Shown: piece after piece, positions 22,001-29,902 of the stretch
Layout: the number at the start of each line of letters is the position of its first letter
Position numbering within the stretch: the first letter of the stretch is position 1
IMG/VR virus record: IMGVR_UViG_3300042924_002680
Coordinates: 1 to 40,428 of that record
DNA length: 40,428 bases
From: a virus
Direction: 5' to 3' (one strand)
Notes under the pieces: generated by a model
Told to the model about the DNA's origin: nothing
Seen by the model: the letters and a program-made list of their open reading frames with translations, nothing else
Database searches by the model: none
Translations under genes and position numbers: made by a program

Positions 22001-22761
22001 ACAGTCTTCTCATCCTCCACCTCTGAAGCGATGGGGATAAAGGTCTGGTTTTGCGTGCCGTTGCGCGTGTAGACAGTGACGTTCTGGAAGTTGTAGGTGC
22101 CGTCTGCGTTCTGCAGCGGGGTGTTATTGATGAAGATCGACTTGTGGCCATCCTTCAGGCCCTCGATCTCGCCCTCGCTGATCAGGTCAACCAGGTTGGC
22201 GTATTGCGTGCTGTTGAGGTTGTCGGACGCCTCGGTTGGGGTGCGGGTGCTGCCGCCACCTCCACCGCCCTTGCCGCCGTCACCGCCGCCACCACCCGAT
22301 CCGGCGATGCCCAGGCCCAGGCCAGCGTTATGAACGCGGATGCCGCCTGCGATGAAGGTGTGATGACCTTCAACCGTCAGGTTGTAGACGGTGCCGCGGC
22401 TGTGCTCGATGCACTCCACGATGGGCCGCAGGTGGCCGTTCTCATCCACCAGGCAGTCGTCAGCGCCGAGCGTGCCGATCTCAACGAAGGCGTTGAACTG
22501 ATTGAGCACCCAGTGGTTCGGGGTGGCATCGAGCACCGCGCCGCCCCACAGGCGGTAACGCACCACGCGCTCGTTTTCGTGGACGTGAACCTTGAGCACC
22601 GTCGCCTGGTGCAGCTCACCTTGGTCGTCAAAGCTGAGCACCTGATCGCCAGGGTGCAGCGCCTCGATGGCACGCAGCCCGTCAGGCGTGCGCACCAGCG
22701 TGTGCCCCAGAAAGCACCCGCCGCCGCCACCTCCACCACCTGCGCCAGCAAGACGTGCCAT
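19027..22761 (-). CDS. J: Tail tip/host specificity protein J with inserted Hint domain
   Basis: A 1244-aa protein from ATG 22761, whose first base is the last base of the gpI stop (TGATG). It is the central tail tip protein that carries fibres and contacts the receptor. From residue about 170 it follows lambda J: ASDNLNSTQYANLVDLISEG and GLKDGHKSIFINNTPLQNADG. The middle has VRWRAQNGNW and FN3-like domains (WQPVVGVNDYLVRW, ILSWDRSTELDVLL). A 130-residue Hint/intein-like domain lies near the N-terminus between Gly-rich stretches (see separate entry). If the domain splices, the mature protein would be about 1114 aa. Confidence 0.85.
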   Translation of the reverse strand: MARLAGAGGGGGGGGCFLGHTLVRTPDGLRAIEALHPGDQVLSFDDQGELHQATVLKVHVHENERVVRYRLWGGAVLDATPNHWVLNQFNAFVEIGTLGADDCLVDENGHLRPIVECIEHSRGTVYNLTVEGHHTFIAGGIRVHNAGLGLGIAGSGGGGGDGGKGGGGGGSTRTPTEASDNLNSTQYANLVDLISEGEIEGLKDGHKSIFINNTPLQNADGTYNFQNVTVYTRNGTQNQTFIPIASEVEDEKTVGVTVQQTTPVVRSITDTNVNAARVTITVPQLQLFTDAGDIEGTSVQLQIAVQYNSGGYTTVITDTISGRTANQYQRDYLVNLSGAFPVDIKVTRVTADSSSAKLLNAFSWTSYTEIIYAKLRYPNSALVAMRVDAEQFNSIPARSYLVRGIKVAIPNNATVDSTTGRLTYSGVWSGTFGAAAWTTDPAWILFDLLTSTRYGFGDHIQAAQLDKWAFYSASQYCGELVPDGFGGLEPRFSCNINIQTPEEAYKLINDMCSVFRAMPYWSTGALTISQDKPADTSYLFTLANVSDEGFSYQGSSRKTRPTVAVVSYLDLDTRDIAYEVVEDSENIAKYGVIKTEISAFACTSRGQASRIGDWLLYSERYESEVVSFTASIDAGVLVRPGQIIEISDPVRAGVRRGGRIISASATTVTVDDATDLPTDNATVSVILPDGTVETRNITNRVGVILYVSSAFTTAPNTNSVWVVQNDQIETSTWRVLTVQEEDGAKYSITALAYNASKYSYVERGAELQQRDITDLNIIPETPGNLQATEALYELNGRALSKLIVSWQPVVGVNDYLVRWRAQNGNWSSTTQRRPDYEILDTAAGTYQVEVYSISVGLRRSVQPAQLTVQAFGKTAPPESVTGLSLIPIDEASAILSWDRSTELDVLLGGKVLIRHNVELTGAVWEESQEIVAAAAGSQTQKQVPLLEGTYLVKFEDDGGRRSLADTTVVVDLPTPQPRLLVQTYAEETETPPFNGNYTDMFYVSSLAEVGGLDGIMLSSGVAVDAMATDNNWDGLASIDSVGGVLPTGEYEFGSTYAFPGVFDCNLRRRLVTFPYLPGDFWDDQTSDIDTWDYIDGTGGDRVNAATYVRTTQDDPSGTPTWGGWREFSNAIVRGRGFQFKTIATSTDEDQNIIITELGAEMELQQRIEQSAALTSGVGTYSVVFGNAFYEAPSVGITGFNMATGDYFTIASVTRTGFQVTFRNSAGSAVSRQFTYTAIGYGREV
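22327..22716 (-). other. Hint (bacterial intein-like) domain inside J
   Basis: Residues 16-145 of J. Block A is CFLGHTLVRTPDG with the nucleophile Cys16, followed by AIEALHPGDQVLSFD. Block B is ATPNHWVL, with the TxxH signature (Thr80, His83). The C-terminal blocks are VYNLTVEGHHTFIAGG and IRVHN, ending in His144-Asn145. The next residue is Ala146, not the Cys/Ser/Thr of standard inteins, so this matches type A bacterial intein-like (BIL) domains, which cleave or splice with varied +1 residues. No homing endonuclease is inserted. Eight Gly precede it and a Gly-rich stretch follows (GGGGGDGGKGGGGGG). Confidence 0.82.
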
Positions 22762-23348
22762 CAGCCGGTCACCTGCACGGTGTCAACGCCAGCCGAGATC
22801 ACAACAGAGCCCACCAGCGTTTCGCCGTAGACGATCGGCACCGGCACGCCTTGGCGGCTGGTGTTTTGGATGCCGCTGAAGCTGTAGGACTTGCGCGGGT
22901 CTTTCTCGCTGTTCGCTCCGCTGGAGCCCGGCGCATAGACCTGCGGCACTGGCGTGAGCAGCTGCGCCACGCCGCCAAGCACCAAACTGGCGCCCACACC
23001 CACGATCAGGCTGAAAGCCGTGGGACCGGCCCATGCCGCGAACCCAGGAATCAGGAACGCTGCAGCCAGCAGCGCCACGCCACCGATGATGCGGCCCACT
23101 GCACCGGCACCGGCCAGCACCGGGATGATCTTGATCTGCTGCTCGCCAGAAGGGTCGTGCAGCTCCTCGGTGCCCAGGTCGTAGCTGCCAACGGTCACGC
23201 GGTAGTACTGGTCAGCCATGTGCCGCTCCAGCTGCGGGAAGTTGGCCACCAGGAAACGCACGGCCTCAGCAGCGCTGGCCACCTCAGCGCGGAACACGCG
23301 GCGCTTCAGAAACTTCGCAAGCCGCCCATAGACCCGAATCTCGCGCAT
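22761..23348 (-). CDS. I: Tail assembly protein I
   Basis: A 195-aa protein from ATG 23348, matching lambda gpI. The N-terminal part has IRVYGRLAKFLKRRVFRAEV and AVRFLVANFPQLERHMADQYYRV, a ubiquitin-like fold. Two hydrophobic helices (IIGGVALLAAAFLIPGFAA, AFSLIVGVGASLVLGGVAQ) follow. The C-terminus YSFSGIQNTSRQGVPVPIVYGE is the usual signature. gpI acts with gpK, L and J to build the tail tip. It ends on the J start codon. Its gene order (L-K-I-J) is the lambda order. Confidence 0.85.
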   Translation of the reverse strand: MREIRVYGRLAKFLKRRVFRAEVASAAEAVRFLVANFPQLERHMADQYYRVTVGSYDLGTEELHDPSGEQQIKIIPVLAGAGAVGRIIGGVALLAAAFLIPGFAAWAGPTAFSLIVGVGASLVLGGVAQLLTPVPQVYAPGSSGANSEKDPRKSYSFSGIQNTSRQGVPVPIVYGETLVGSVVISAGVDTVQVTG

Positions 23349-23359
23349 CGTGGCCCGCC

Positions 23360-24082
23360 TCAGCCTCCACCCATCGTAGTGAACTCAGGATGCCGCAACC
23401 TGCGGCCCGTGCATTTCTGAAGCCAGCCGCCGTACAGGTCTCTGGAGCTGAGCCGGCCCCTGATGTGATGAAGCACCAGCTGATCACCGATGTAGACGCC
23501 GACGTGGTTGAGGCCCGGCCCGCTAATGCTCATCACCACCCCATCGCCCGGCTCCAGCTGCTCGTCCTCATCCAGCTCGCGGAAGCCTGCATCCTTCCAG
23601 TAGCGGTCAAACAGCGGCTCAGCCTCGAACTGCTCAGGCGTCAGCGGCCGCTCCCAGTCGAGCAGTTGCAGGCCGTGCTCGCCGTACCAGTCACGCACCA
23701 GCGTCCAGCAGTCAGTGACGCCCCAGGCCCACTCGCGGCCTATCAGCGGCGCCTTGTAGCCACTGGGCAGCAGCTTGCTACTCCATGCCTCGGTCTTGGG
23801 GTTGGCGATGTACCAGGGCAGATCAGAGCGCTCGATGGCCACCAGGTCCGGTTCGCTCGGCTGCGGTGGCGTGACCGGGTGGCTGTGGAACACCGCGATG
23901 ATCTCGCCAACATCTTCAGCCGCGGCGTAATCAATGGGATCAAGAATGAACTGATCGGTGCCGGTGGCCAGATTGCGGCAGGGCCAGTAACGCCGGCGGC
24001 CCTTGATGATGACCACCAGCCCGCAGGCTTCGCGGGGGTCTTCCGCCTTGGCGTGCTCCAGTGCTGCTTCGCGCCAGGTCAT
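23360..24082 (-). CDS. K: Tail assembly protein K: JAMM + NlpC/P60 peptidase
   Basis: A 240-aa protein from ATG 24082 (ATGA overlap with gpL). Residues about 1-100 are a JAB1/Mov34 metallopeptidase: Glu in [11 protein letters not shown], then [15 protein letters not shown] with the His-x-His...Ser...Asp zinc motif. Residues about 115-235 are an NlpC/P60 domain: [16 protein letters not shown] with the catalytic Cys, then [19 protein letters not shown] with the catalytic His. Such two-domain proteins cut tail proteins or cell wall at the tail tip during assembly or DNA entry. The domain order and length agree with lambda gpK. Confidence 0.88.
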   Translation of the reverse strand: MTWREAALEHAKAEDPREACGLVVIIKGRRRYWPCRNLATGTDQFILDPIDYAAAEDVGEIIAVFHSHPVTPPQPSEPDLVAIERSDLPWYIANPKTEAWSSKLLPSGYKAPLIGREWAWGVTDCWTLVRDWYGEHGLQLLDWERPLTPEQFEAEPLFDRYWKDAGFRELDEDEQLEPGDGVVMSISGPGLNHVGVYIGDQLVLHHIRGRLSSRDLYGGWLQKCTGRRLRHPEFTTMGGG

Positions 24083-24864
24083 GTGAAGTAGGTGCCGACG
24101 CCGGGATAGGAACCGAACGGCAGCTGGGCGGTGGCGCCAAACCGTGCCTGGCAGCTGCTGAGCCGCTTGCCGCACACATCAGCCGCGAGCGTGGGCACTA
24201 CGTGGTCGTTCTGGTCGAAGTAATTGGTGCCCGTGTAGCTGCACTCGCTGGAGCGGTAGACCCACTGGCAGATGTTGGCGATGCACTGGCGCTTGGGCGC
24301 GCGGATGCCGGCCAGGTCAAACACCGCCGCTAGCTCGAACTCCACAATGTCGCGCGTCTCAACGGTCTTCCGATCGACGTAGTAGACCTCGCGCGGAAAC
24401 TCAGCTGTCGGATCGGGGCTGTAGGGGCTGACGCCACCGGGAAAGTTGGCTGCGTCGAGATACCGGGCCAGCGTGCGGATGCGCGTCACCTTTGCGCCCT
24501 CCAGGCCGTCAGGCAGGCTCAGCAGCAGCGCCGTGATGGTGCCGAGGATGTTGCTGCAGCGGATCTTCGGCCGCGGCAACTGGCCGTTGCCGGTGTACTC
24601 AAAGCCCTCAGCCTCGATCGGAAACCGTTGATAGCTGTTGCTAGCCCACACGAGATCGCCATTGCCGTTGAGGTTGGTACCAGCGTGAAAGCGATAGGTG
24701 TCGGTAGCGCCGTGCTGCGCGCTGTTCAGCTGCAGCTCGAACAGCTCGATGACAGCGCTGGGCGCAACGGCTTGAAGGTCAGAGATTGGATAATCCCAAT
24801 CATCGCCAATGGCGTATCCAACGGCCCAATAACCTGGCTGAACGTAAAGGTCTTGTAGCGCCAT
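24079..24864 (-). CDS. L: Minor tail protein L (Fe-S binding)
   Basis: A 261-aa protein from ATG 24864. The first 150 residues are beta-rich ([36 protein letters not shown]). The C-terminal 60 residues carry the conserved four-Cys site: [21 protein letters not shown] and [15 protein letters not shown]. In lambda gpL this C-terminal domain binds a [4Fe-4S] cluster. It forms part of the tail hub together with gpM, gpI, gpK and gpJ. Overlaps the gpK start by 4 bases. Confidence 0.85.
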   Translation of the reverse strand: MALQDLYVQPGYWAVGYAIGDDWDYPISDLQAVAPSAVIELFELQLNSAQHGATDTYRFHAGTNLNGNGDLVWASNSYQRFPIEAEGFEYTGNGQLPRPKIRCSNILGTITALLLSLPDGLEGAKVTRIRTLARYLDAANFPGGVSPYSPDPTAEFPREVYYVDRKTVETRDIVEFELAAVFDLAGIRAPKRQCIANICQWVYRSSECSYTGTNYFDQNDHVVPTLAADVCGKRLSSCQARFGATAQLPFGSYPGVGTYFT

Positions 24865-24878
24865 CTTTTGCTACCTCG

Positions 24879-25367
24879 TCACGCCCATTCAAGTGACACA
24901 GACAAGCCGCGAACAATGGGGTCGGCAACAGCATCACCGCCTTGCATGGCGACGCGGAAGTAGATGTCCGTGCCAACAGCGCCAGTTGGCAGCGTGATCC
25001 AGCCGGTGGCTTTAGTGCCAGTGGAAGCTAACGAGATCACATCGGCGCCGCTGCCGCTACCAATCGTCGTCCAAGACGTGGTGTCTGCGCTGTATTGAAG
25101 AAAAATGATCGGAGTATTGGCGCTTGCGGAAAGGGTTGAAACGAAGCAATTCAGTCGGATGCGGTTAAACCGATTAGTTGTTGTCAGCTCAAACCAGGAA
25201 AAACCGCCGGTGCCGAAATCAGACAGCGCCTGTACCTGGTTGGTGAGCGTGGTTGTGTTCGCAATAAAAACAGTCTGAGACGCATTGTTCAGGTTGGTGA
25301 AGTTTGCATCCACCTCCGCATGCGTCAGGGCGCTCCCCTTGCCAGCGCGGGTAACGATGGTGCTCAT
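24879..25367 (-). CDS. Extra tail tip structural protein
   Basis: A 162-aa protein from ATG 25367 (ATGA overlap with gpM). It starts MSTIVTRAGKGSALTHAEVD and NFTNLN, a motif that I recall at the N-terminus of many marine phage tail fibre or tail tip proteins. The rest is a beta sandwich (FSWFELTTTNRFNRIRLN, PIIFLQYSADTTSWTTIGSG, DIYFRVAMQGGD) like carbohydrate-binding or discoidin domains. In lambda nothing lies between M and L, so this is an accessory insertion that may add a surface-binding domain to the tail tip. Confidence 0.65.
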   Translation of the reverse strand: MSTIVTRAGKGSALTHAEVDANFTNLNNASQTVFIANTTTLTNQVQALSDFGTGGFSWFELTTTNRFNRIRLNCFVSTLSASANTPIIFLQYSADTTSWTTIGSGSGADVISLASTGTKATGWITLPTGAVGTDIYFRVAMQGGDAVADPIVRGLSVSLEWA

Positions 25368-25699
25368 GGCTCAAAAACCTCGCGAAAGGTGACCTGGATC
25401 TGGTTATTGTTGCAGTTGCTGAGCGTTGTCTGCCACTCACTGCAGACGTACTTGCCAGTGGTGCCGCGGGGTGGCGTCCAATCGAACGACTCCACACCGC
25501 CACGGGCCTCCAGGAAGGTCAGGATGTTGTCGCGTTCGGTGTCGGTGCGGTTGGCGAACGTCAGGCTCCACTCCTTCGGGTCCGCGTGCAGGCCAAACGT
25601 GATGCGCTGCTCGTAGCCGTCGCCGGCCTGAAACCGCCGCACGCGCGGCTGGCTGTTTTCGGTGGCCTCGAAGCTGGGGGTGTAAGTGAAAGTTGCCAT
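25364..25699 (-). CDS. M: Minor tail protein M
   Basis: A 111-aa protein from ATG 25699, of the phage minor tail family (lambda gpM, 109 aa). Signature: RVRRFQAGDGYEQRITFGLH, then WSLTFANRTDTERDNILTFLEARGG read as two adjoining parts, SFDWTPPRGTTGKYVCSEW. It caps the tape measure/tube end and links to gpL. It sits 3 bases after the tape measure gene. Confidence 0.85.
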   Translation of the reverse strand: MATFTYTPSFEATENSQPRVRRFQAGDGYEQRITFGLHADPKEWSLTFANRTDTERDNILTFLEARGGVESFDWTPPRGTTGKYVCSEWQTTLSNCNNNQIQVTFREVFEP

Positions 25700-25702
25700 G
25701 GG

Positions 25703-28276
25703 TTAGGTCACCAACAGGCCACCCGGCCGCTTCTGCTTGATCAATTCTGCCTGCACCGCTTGAGCCACAACACGGGCCAGCTGGTTGCCGCGGGTGTCGT
25801 TACCTTCGACGCTGGTGCCGCGTGCATCGACGCTGACGTTGACCGTGGTGCCACCGCCACCAGCTACGCCCAGCTTGCCGTCAGCGCCGCGTTTGAGGGG
25901 GATGATCGCCTCGGGCCCGGCCTCACCCATCAGCCCGAGCCGGCCGGCGCCACCATCGGCAAACGGGAAGATCGTCGGGCGGTTGACGATGCCGCCCATG
26001 GCGAACGCCTGCAGGCCGTTGCGGTCAAAGGCCCCGCCGTTGCCAAAAATCCCACCCTCAAACAGCTTGCCCTTGGGAAGCAGGCCGGCGCCGGTAGGGA
26101 ACTTTGCGCCGATGCCGCCAGCGCCAGGGATCAGGCTCTGGATCGCCTGCAAAATCGGCGCAATGATCAGCAGCCGGGTGACCATTCGAGTCATCTCCTC
26201 AACGACCGACAGCGCAAACTGCCGGAAGCTGAAGGTGCCCGTAGTGGTCAGCGACACGATGGCATCTTCCAGACCCTTGATGCTGCTCTGCGTCAGGCTG
26301 CTGATGCCCTCGCCCAGAGTGCCGATGCTCTCCAGGTAGGAGCTGATGCCATCGCGGAAGCCAGACAGCGCGCCCTTGGTGGTCTCGGTTGCTGAGCCCC
26401 AAAACTGAGTCTTGAAGGCCGCGTCATAGGCAGCATCGCCCAGCTTTTTGTAGGCGTCGGCCAGTTCCTTCTTCTCCTGCACGTCCAGCTTTTGCAGGTC
26501 CACGCTGCGCTTGCGCTGAACGTTGGCCTCCTGCTCCTTGGGCAGCTGCTTGGCCAGCTCTGCATCCACAGCAGCCATCAAAGCCCGACGCTTCTCCGCA
26601 TACTCCAGTTGGATCTTCCTGACGGGATCCAGTTCACGCTCGATTGCCAGCTCAGCCCTGGCCTGTTCCAGCGCACTTTTGGACGCAGCGAGCGCCTCAC
26701 GCTGCTGTTTTGCCTTTTCCGCTGCAGCTTTGGCGCCGCCGCCGCTACTACCACCCAGGGCGCCCAGGTCGGGCGTGAAAGCGCTGAGCCCGCCATCAGC
26801 GCCCAGGTCTGCCTTGCCGGCACGATTGACGGTCGGCTGCGGGCCCATCTGAAACGCGCGCACGCCAACGCCCACCAGGTAGCCGGCCGGGCTTGCGTTG
26901 AGTGCCATCTGGCCGGCCTGGCCCAGCGCCTTGCGGATCGGCTCAGGCAGCGCGTTCCACAACGATGCGATCGCGCGTTGCACCTGGCCAAACACCTGCT
27001 GCGCCGCATTGGCGATGAACCCGAACGGGCCGCTAAAAGCGTTGCCGATGGCCGCAGCTGCGCTGCTGGTGGCGCCCACCAGCGCCTGCCATGCGTTGCT
27101 CACGCCTTGGGCCGCTGCCCTGCCAAGCGCCACCACGTTCTTCATGGCGTTCTGAAAGTCGGTGCTGATGATCGTGCCGACGTTGTTGACCCAGCTTCTG
27201 AAGCCTTCGTTGTTGTCGTAGAGCGCCTTGCCGAGCAGGCCCAGCGCGGTCACACCAGCCAGCACCCAGCCCCAGCCGGGAATCGCCAAAATCGCCAACC
27301 GCAGGCCCTGCAGGCTGCCGGTCAACAAGGGCACCACGCCGCCTGCCAGCGCTGTTTGATAGCGCAGGATCTCCATGCCGTTGGCCAGCGTGGCCACCAG
27401 GCCGATGCCGCCTTTGATAACGCCACTCAGCGGGCCCCACGCCAGGGCCAGCGTGGCGGCCCCCACGGCCGCGGCTTTCAGCGGATCCGGCAGGCTGTTG
27501 AACCCGCTCACCACCACCGTCAGCGCATCGGTGATCTGATCCAGCGCCGGCAGCAGCGCGATGGTCAAATCCATGCCCAGCGCACGCACTTTGCCGCCGA
27601 GCACCGCCAGCTTGTCGGAGTACTCATCCGCCTTCTGGGCAAATGCGGTGGTCATCTTGGTGCTCATCTTGTCGATGGCATCGCCGCCCATGTTGAGCAG
27701 CGGCACCAGCTCCGCACCGGATTTGCCGAACAGCCGCAATGCCAGCGCCGTCTTGGCCGCACCGTCAGGCATCGCCTTGAAGCGGTTAGCCACCTCCAGC
27801 ATCACCCGGTCGGCTGACTTCAGCGAGCCGTCAGCGTTCTTCACGTTGACGCCAAGCGCCTGGAACGTGGCTGCCGACTCCTTGCCGCCGGTGGCTGCGT
27901 CCACCATCGCCTTGTTGAGCTTGACCAGGCCCTTGCTGACGCCCTCCAGGTTGGTGCCGCTCACCGCCGCGGCCTTGTTGAACCGGCTCAGCGCCTCAAC
28001 CGACACGCCCGTGGACTGCGCCAGGTCGTTCATGTTGTCAGCGGCGTCCAGCGTGCCCTTCACGAGGCTCGCAAGGCCCGCCACGCTCAACAGGGGGGCC
28101 AATGCACCCAGCGCCCCGGAGAGGCCCGCAGACGCGCCCGTGAGGCCCCGCATGGCGCCCGTCACGCCCTTGGCCGTGGTCTCCAGCGAATTAAGACCGC
28201 GGTTCAGCGCGACGATCTTGTTCTGCCCGTCAACGTCGGCACGGATCTTCAGCGCGGCGTTCATGTTCATCGCCAT
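25703..28276 (-). CDS. H: Tape measure protein
   Basis: An 857-aa protein from ATG 28276. It sets tail length and is ejected at infection. Composition is Ala/Gly/Leu-rich and mostly helical. Residues about 50-230 hold the TP901-like core (TLDAADNMNDLAQSTGVSVE, LALRLFGKSGAELVPLLN). Hydrophobic segments lie at about 265-345 (GLVATLANGMEIL, LAILAIPGWGWVLAGVTALG). A charged coiled coil is at 520-590. The end (VEEMTRMVTRLLIIAPILQ, MGEAGPEAIIPLKRGADGKL, VNVSVDARG) is the usual tape-measure C-terminus. Using about 1.5 angstrom per residue the tail would be near 130 nm, similar to lambda (853 aa). Confidence 0.9.
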   Translation of the reverse strand: MAMNMNAALKIRADVDGQNKIVALNRGLNSLETTAKGVTGAMRGLTGASAGLSGALGALAPLLSVAGLASLVKGTLDAADNMNDLAQSTGVSVEALSRFNKAAAVSGTNLEGVSKGLVKLNKAMVDAATGGKESAATFQALGVNVKNADGSLKSADRVMLEVANRFKAMPDGAAKTALALRLFGKSGAELVPLLNMGGDAIDKMSTKMTTAFAQKADEYSDKLAVLGGKVRALGMDLTIALLPALDQITDALTVVVSGFNSLPDPLKAAAVGAATLALAWGPLSGVIKGGIGLVATLANGMEILRYQTALAGGVVPLLTGSLQGLRLAILAIPGWGWVLAGVTALGLLGKALYDNNEGFRSWVNNVGTIISTDFQNAMKNVVALGRAAAQGVSNAWQALVGATSSAAAAIGNAFSGPFGFIANAAQQVFGQVQRAIASLWNALPEPIRKALGQAGQMALNASPAGYLVGVGVRAFQMGPQPTVNRAGKADLGADGGLSAFTPDLGALGGSSGGGAKAAAEKAKQQREALAASKSALEQARAELAIERELDPVRKIQLEYAEKRRALMAAVDAELAKQLPKEQEANVQRKRSVDLQKLDVQEKKELADAYKKLGDAAYDAAFKTQFWGSATETTKGALSGFRDGISSYLESIGTLGEGISSLTQSSIKGLEDAIVSLTTTGTFSFRQFALSVVEEMTRMVTRLLIIAPILQAIQSLIPGAGGIGAKFPTGAGLLPKGKLFEGGIFGNGGAFDRNGLQAFAMGGIVNRPTIFPFADGGAGRLGLMGEAGPEAIIPLKRGADGKLGVAGGGGTTVNVSVDARGTSVEGNDTRGNQLARVVAQAVQAELIKQKRPGGLLVT

Positions 28277-28279
28277 GCC

Positions 28280-28608
28280 TCAGCCCTCCTGCCTTGCGAT
28301 GTAGGCCAGCACGGCGCCTTCCATGATCTGCAGATCCTCCAGCAGGGCGCGGTGGTTGGCCTCCTCTGCAATCAGTCTAAGAACCCACGCCACAGCCGTG
28401 TAATCCAGGCCTACCACGCCGCTCATGCCGGTGCGCCATTGCGTCTGCACGCGCAGGAACAGGTCCACCACCGGCCAGTTCTCCTCCCACACCTCAAAGT
28501 CATCCGCAGCGCCAACCGGCTCCGGCAAGCTGACGCCCAGCACCGCGGCGTCATCTTCTGTGTCGTCTTGCTGGCCGCCGCGTGCCCAGTGCTCTGCGGC
28601 CTCAATCA
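28280..28608 (-). CDS. GT: Tail chaperone gpT part (DUF1799), made by -1 frameshift
   Basis: The reading frame has no good start of its own (a GTG at 28543 is internal) but is open back through the slippery site at 28609-28615. Its sequence is LIEAAEHWARGGQQDDTEDD and on to a DUF1799 domain (WEENWPVVDLFLRVQTQWR, GLDYTAVAWVLRLI). Reading gpG to the slippery site, slipping back one base and continuing gives a 223-aa gpGT fusion. In lambda the fusion loads tail tube protein onto the tape measure. Position, directly before the tape measure, is as expected. Confidence 0.85.
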
Positions 28609-28950
28609 GTTTTTTCTCTTCGCTCCCAGTAGCGAGTTGATGTAGCCCTCGACCACCGCAGCGGAAACGCCCGGCACATCCAACAGCTGAGCCTTGGCGG
28701 TCTCGCTGTAGGGAACATCCTTGCCGGCATCGTCGGTGATGCCCTTCCAGCCCGCGAGCACCTCATCGGCCACCTCTAGGTCAGTGGTGGTCTCTGCTCT
28801 GGCGGCCGCGATGATCGCGTTGTTGCGAGCCTGCGGCAGGCGCTTGAACTCGGCGTCGAATGTTTGCCGGTCGAAGCGGCCGCCGTCGATGGGGATCTCG
28901 ACGGTGACCGGCCAGACGTAGGTGTCGGACTGCTTGAGAACAAACGCCAT
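28606..28950 (-). CDS. G: Tail assembly chaperone gpG
   Basis: A 114-aa protein from ATG 28950, between tail tube and tape measure genes. Sequence: PVTVEIPIDGGRFDRQTFDA, LPQARNNAIIAAARAE, then VLAGWKGITDDAGKDVPYSE and the helical end VEGYINSLLGAKRKN. The 'GWKGI.D..G..V.YS' block is the usual tail chaperone signature. The final codons AGA AAA AAC overlap the frameshift site. Most ribosomes stop here; a minority should make gpGT. Confidence 0.85.
   Translation of the reverse strand: MAFVLKQSDTYVWPVTVEIPIDGGRFDRQTFDAEFKRLPQARNNAIIAAARAETTTDLEVADEVLAGWKGITDDAGKDVPYSETAKAQLLDVPGVSAAVVEGYINSLLGAKRKN
28609..28615 (-). promoter_or_regulatory. A AAA AAC programmed -1 frameshift site
   Basis: On the minus strand the heptamer A AAA AAC is in the correct phase (gpG codons AAA AAC), directly before the gpG stop TGA. 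After slipping by -1 the ribosome reads AAA AAA CTG ATT GAG into the gpT frame, which is open to 28280. This is one of the most efficient bacterial slippery sequences. Confidence 0.88.
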
Positions 28951-28966
28951 GCAGGAAGCTCCTTGA

Positions 28967-29902
28967 TCAGGTGAAGGCGAGGCTCAGTTCATCGTTGCCC
29001 GAGCTGGTCGGAATGGCCAGGTAGGGCAGGTTTAGCATCTGGATCCCGTCCTGGTCGGAGTAGGTCGGGCTGCCGATGTCGGACTGAGCGGTGGTGAACG
29101 TCACGATGTTGCCACCCGTAGAACCGTGCTGGAAGCTGATGCTGCCAGTGCTGGAGCCGTTGGCAATCGTGAAGAAGTCCTTGGTGGCGATGCTCGGCGC
29201 CTCGATCACCACGGTGCCGCTGGGGGCGCGGTTGGTGATCAAGACTTCCTTGGTGCAGCCCACCAGCTCGCGGTAGATGGTCTCGTTGGCCAGGTCAAAG
29301 TTCAGCGACTGCAGGCAGCCGCTGTAGCTGAAGATCGAGAAGTTGCTGGTGTTGCCGTTCTTGAAGATCAGCGGCGCAGCCTGGTTGGCGTAGGTGGGGC
29401 TGGGCAGCGACTCGTCGGTCGGTGCGTTGTAGATCCCGGTCATCGTGAAGGTGATGAACGGGATGGTGCCCACCTCGGCGCTGACGCTCCAGGTGCCACG
29501 GCAGCCGGTCACCTTGTGGCGGATGCCGTCGTTGTGGAAGTAAATGGTGCAGCTGCTGAAGCTGGCGCTCACCGGCGCGTAGGTCACGCTGGTGGTGGCC
29601 ACCACGGTCTCGGACAGGCCGCAGGCTTTCAGCACCGGGCCGTAAGCCGGGGCGGTGCCGGCAGTGCCGGAGCCGGCCAGCTCAACCTCAAAGGTCACCT
29701 CAACGCGGGTCTGCGCGAGCAGCTGATCGCTCACGCCCAGGTAAGGGCGGATCAGGTCGCGGCTGACCGTTTCGGCCTGCAGCGGGGTGATCTCCAAGTT
29801 GCGCACCAGGATGGCGTTGGACGAACCCGTGGGGGTGGGATCCGTGCCGTAGGTGGACTCAGTTTTTGCCAGGATTAGGCGTTTGCGGCTCAGGAGCGGC
29901 AT
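28967..29902 (-). CDS. Major tail tube protein
   Basis: A 311-aa protein from ATG 29902. It opens MPLLSRKRLILAKTESTYGT, the common start of lambda-like tail tube proteins (KRLILAKxExTYGTDPxP). Then RVEVTFEVELAGSGTAGTAP and YGPVLKACGL form the tube strand and helix, and ELVGCTKEVLITNRAPSGTV follows in the second half. The C-terminal part (SIATKDFFTIANGSSTGSIS) probably completes the beta sandwich. Length is above lambda gpV (246), so an extra surface domain may be present. The gene for a 58-aa protein overlaps its start by 44 bases. Confidence 0.83.
   Translation of the reverse strand: MPLLSRKRLILAKTESTYGTDPTPTGSSNAILVRNLEITPLQAETVSRDLIRPYLGVSDQLLAQTRVEVTFEVELAGSGTAGTAPAYGPVLKACGLSETVVATTSVTYAPVSASFSSCTIYFHNDGIRHKVTGCRGTWSVSAEVGTIPFITFTMTGIYNAPTDESLPSPTYANQAAPLIFKNGNTSNFSIFSYSGCLQSLNFDLANETIYRELVGCTKEVLITNRAPSGTVVIEAPSIATKDFFTIANGSSTGSISFQHGSTGGNIVTFTTAQSDIGSPTYSDQDGIQMLNLPYLAIPTSSGNDELSLAFT

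Noticed and set aside
22228-22300. The Gly-coding repeat around the Hint domain as a DNA-level repeat or G-quadruplex element
   Set aside because: The GGN runs are explained by glycine linkers in J, with mixed third bases and no regular period.
26492-27817. A 441-codon plus-strand open frame opposite the tape measure gene
   Set aside because: Antisense shadow with biased composition (His, Gln, Arg) and no motif.
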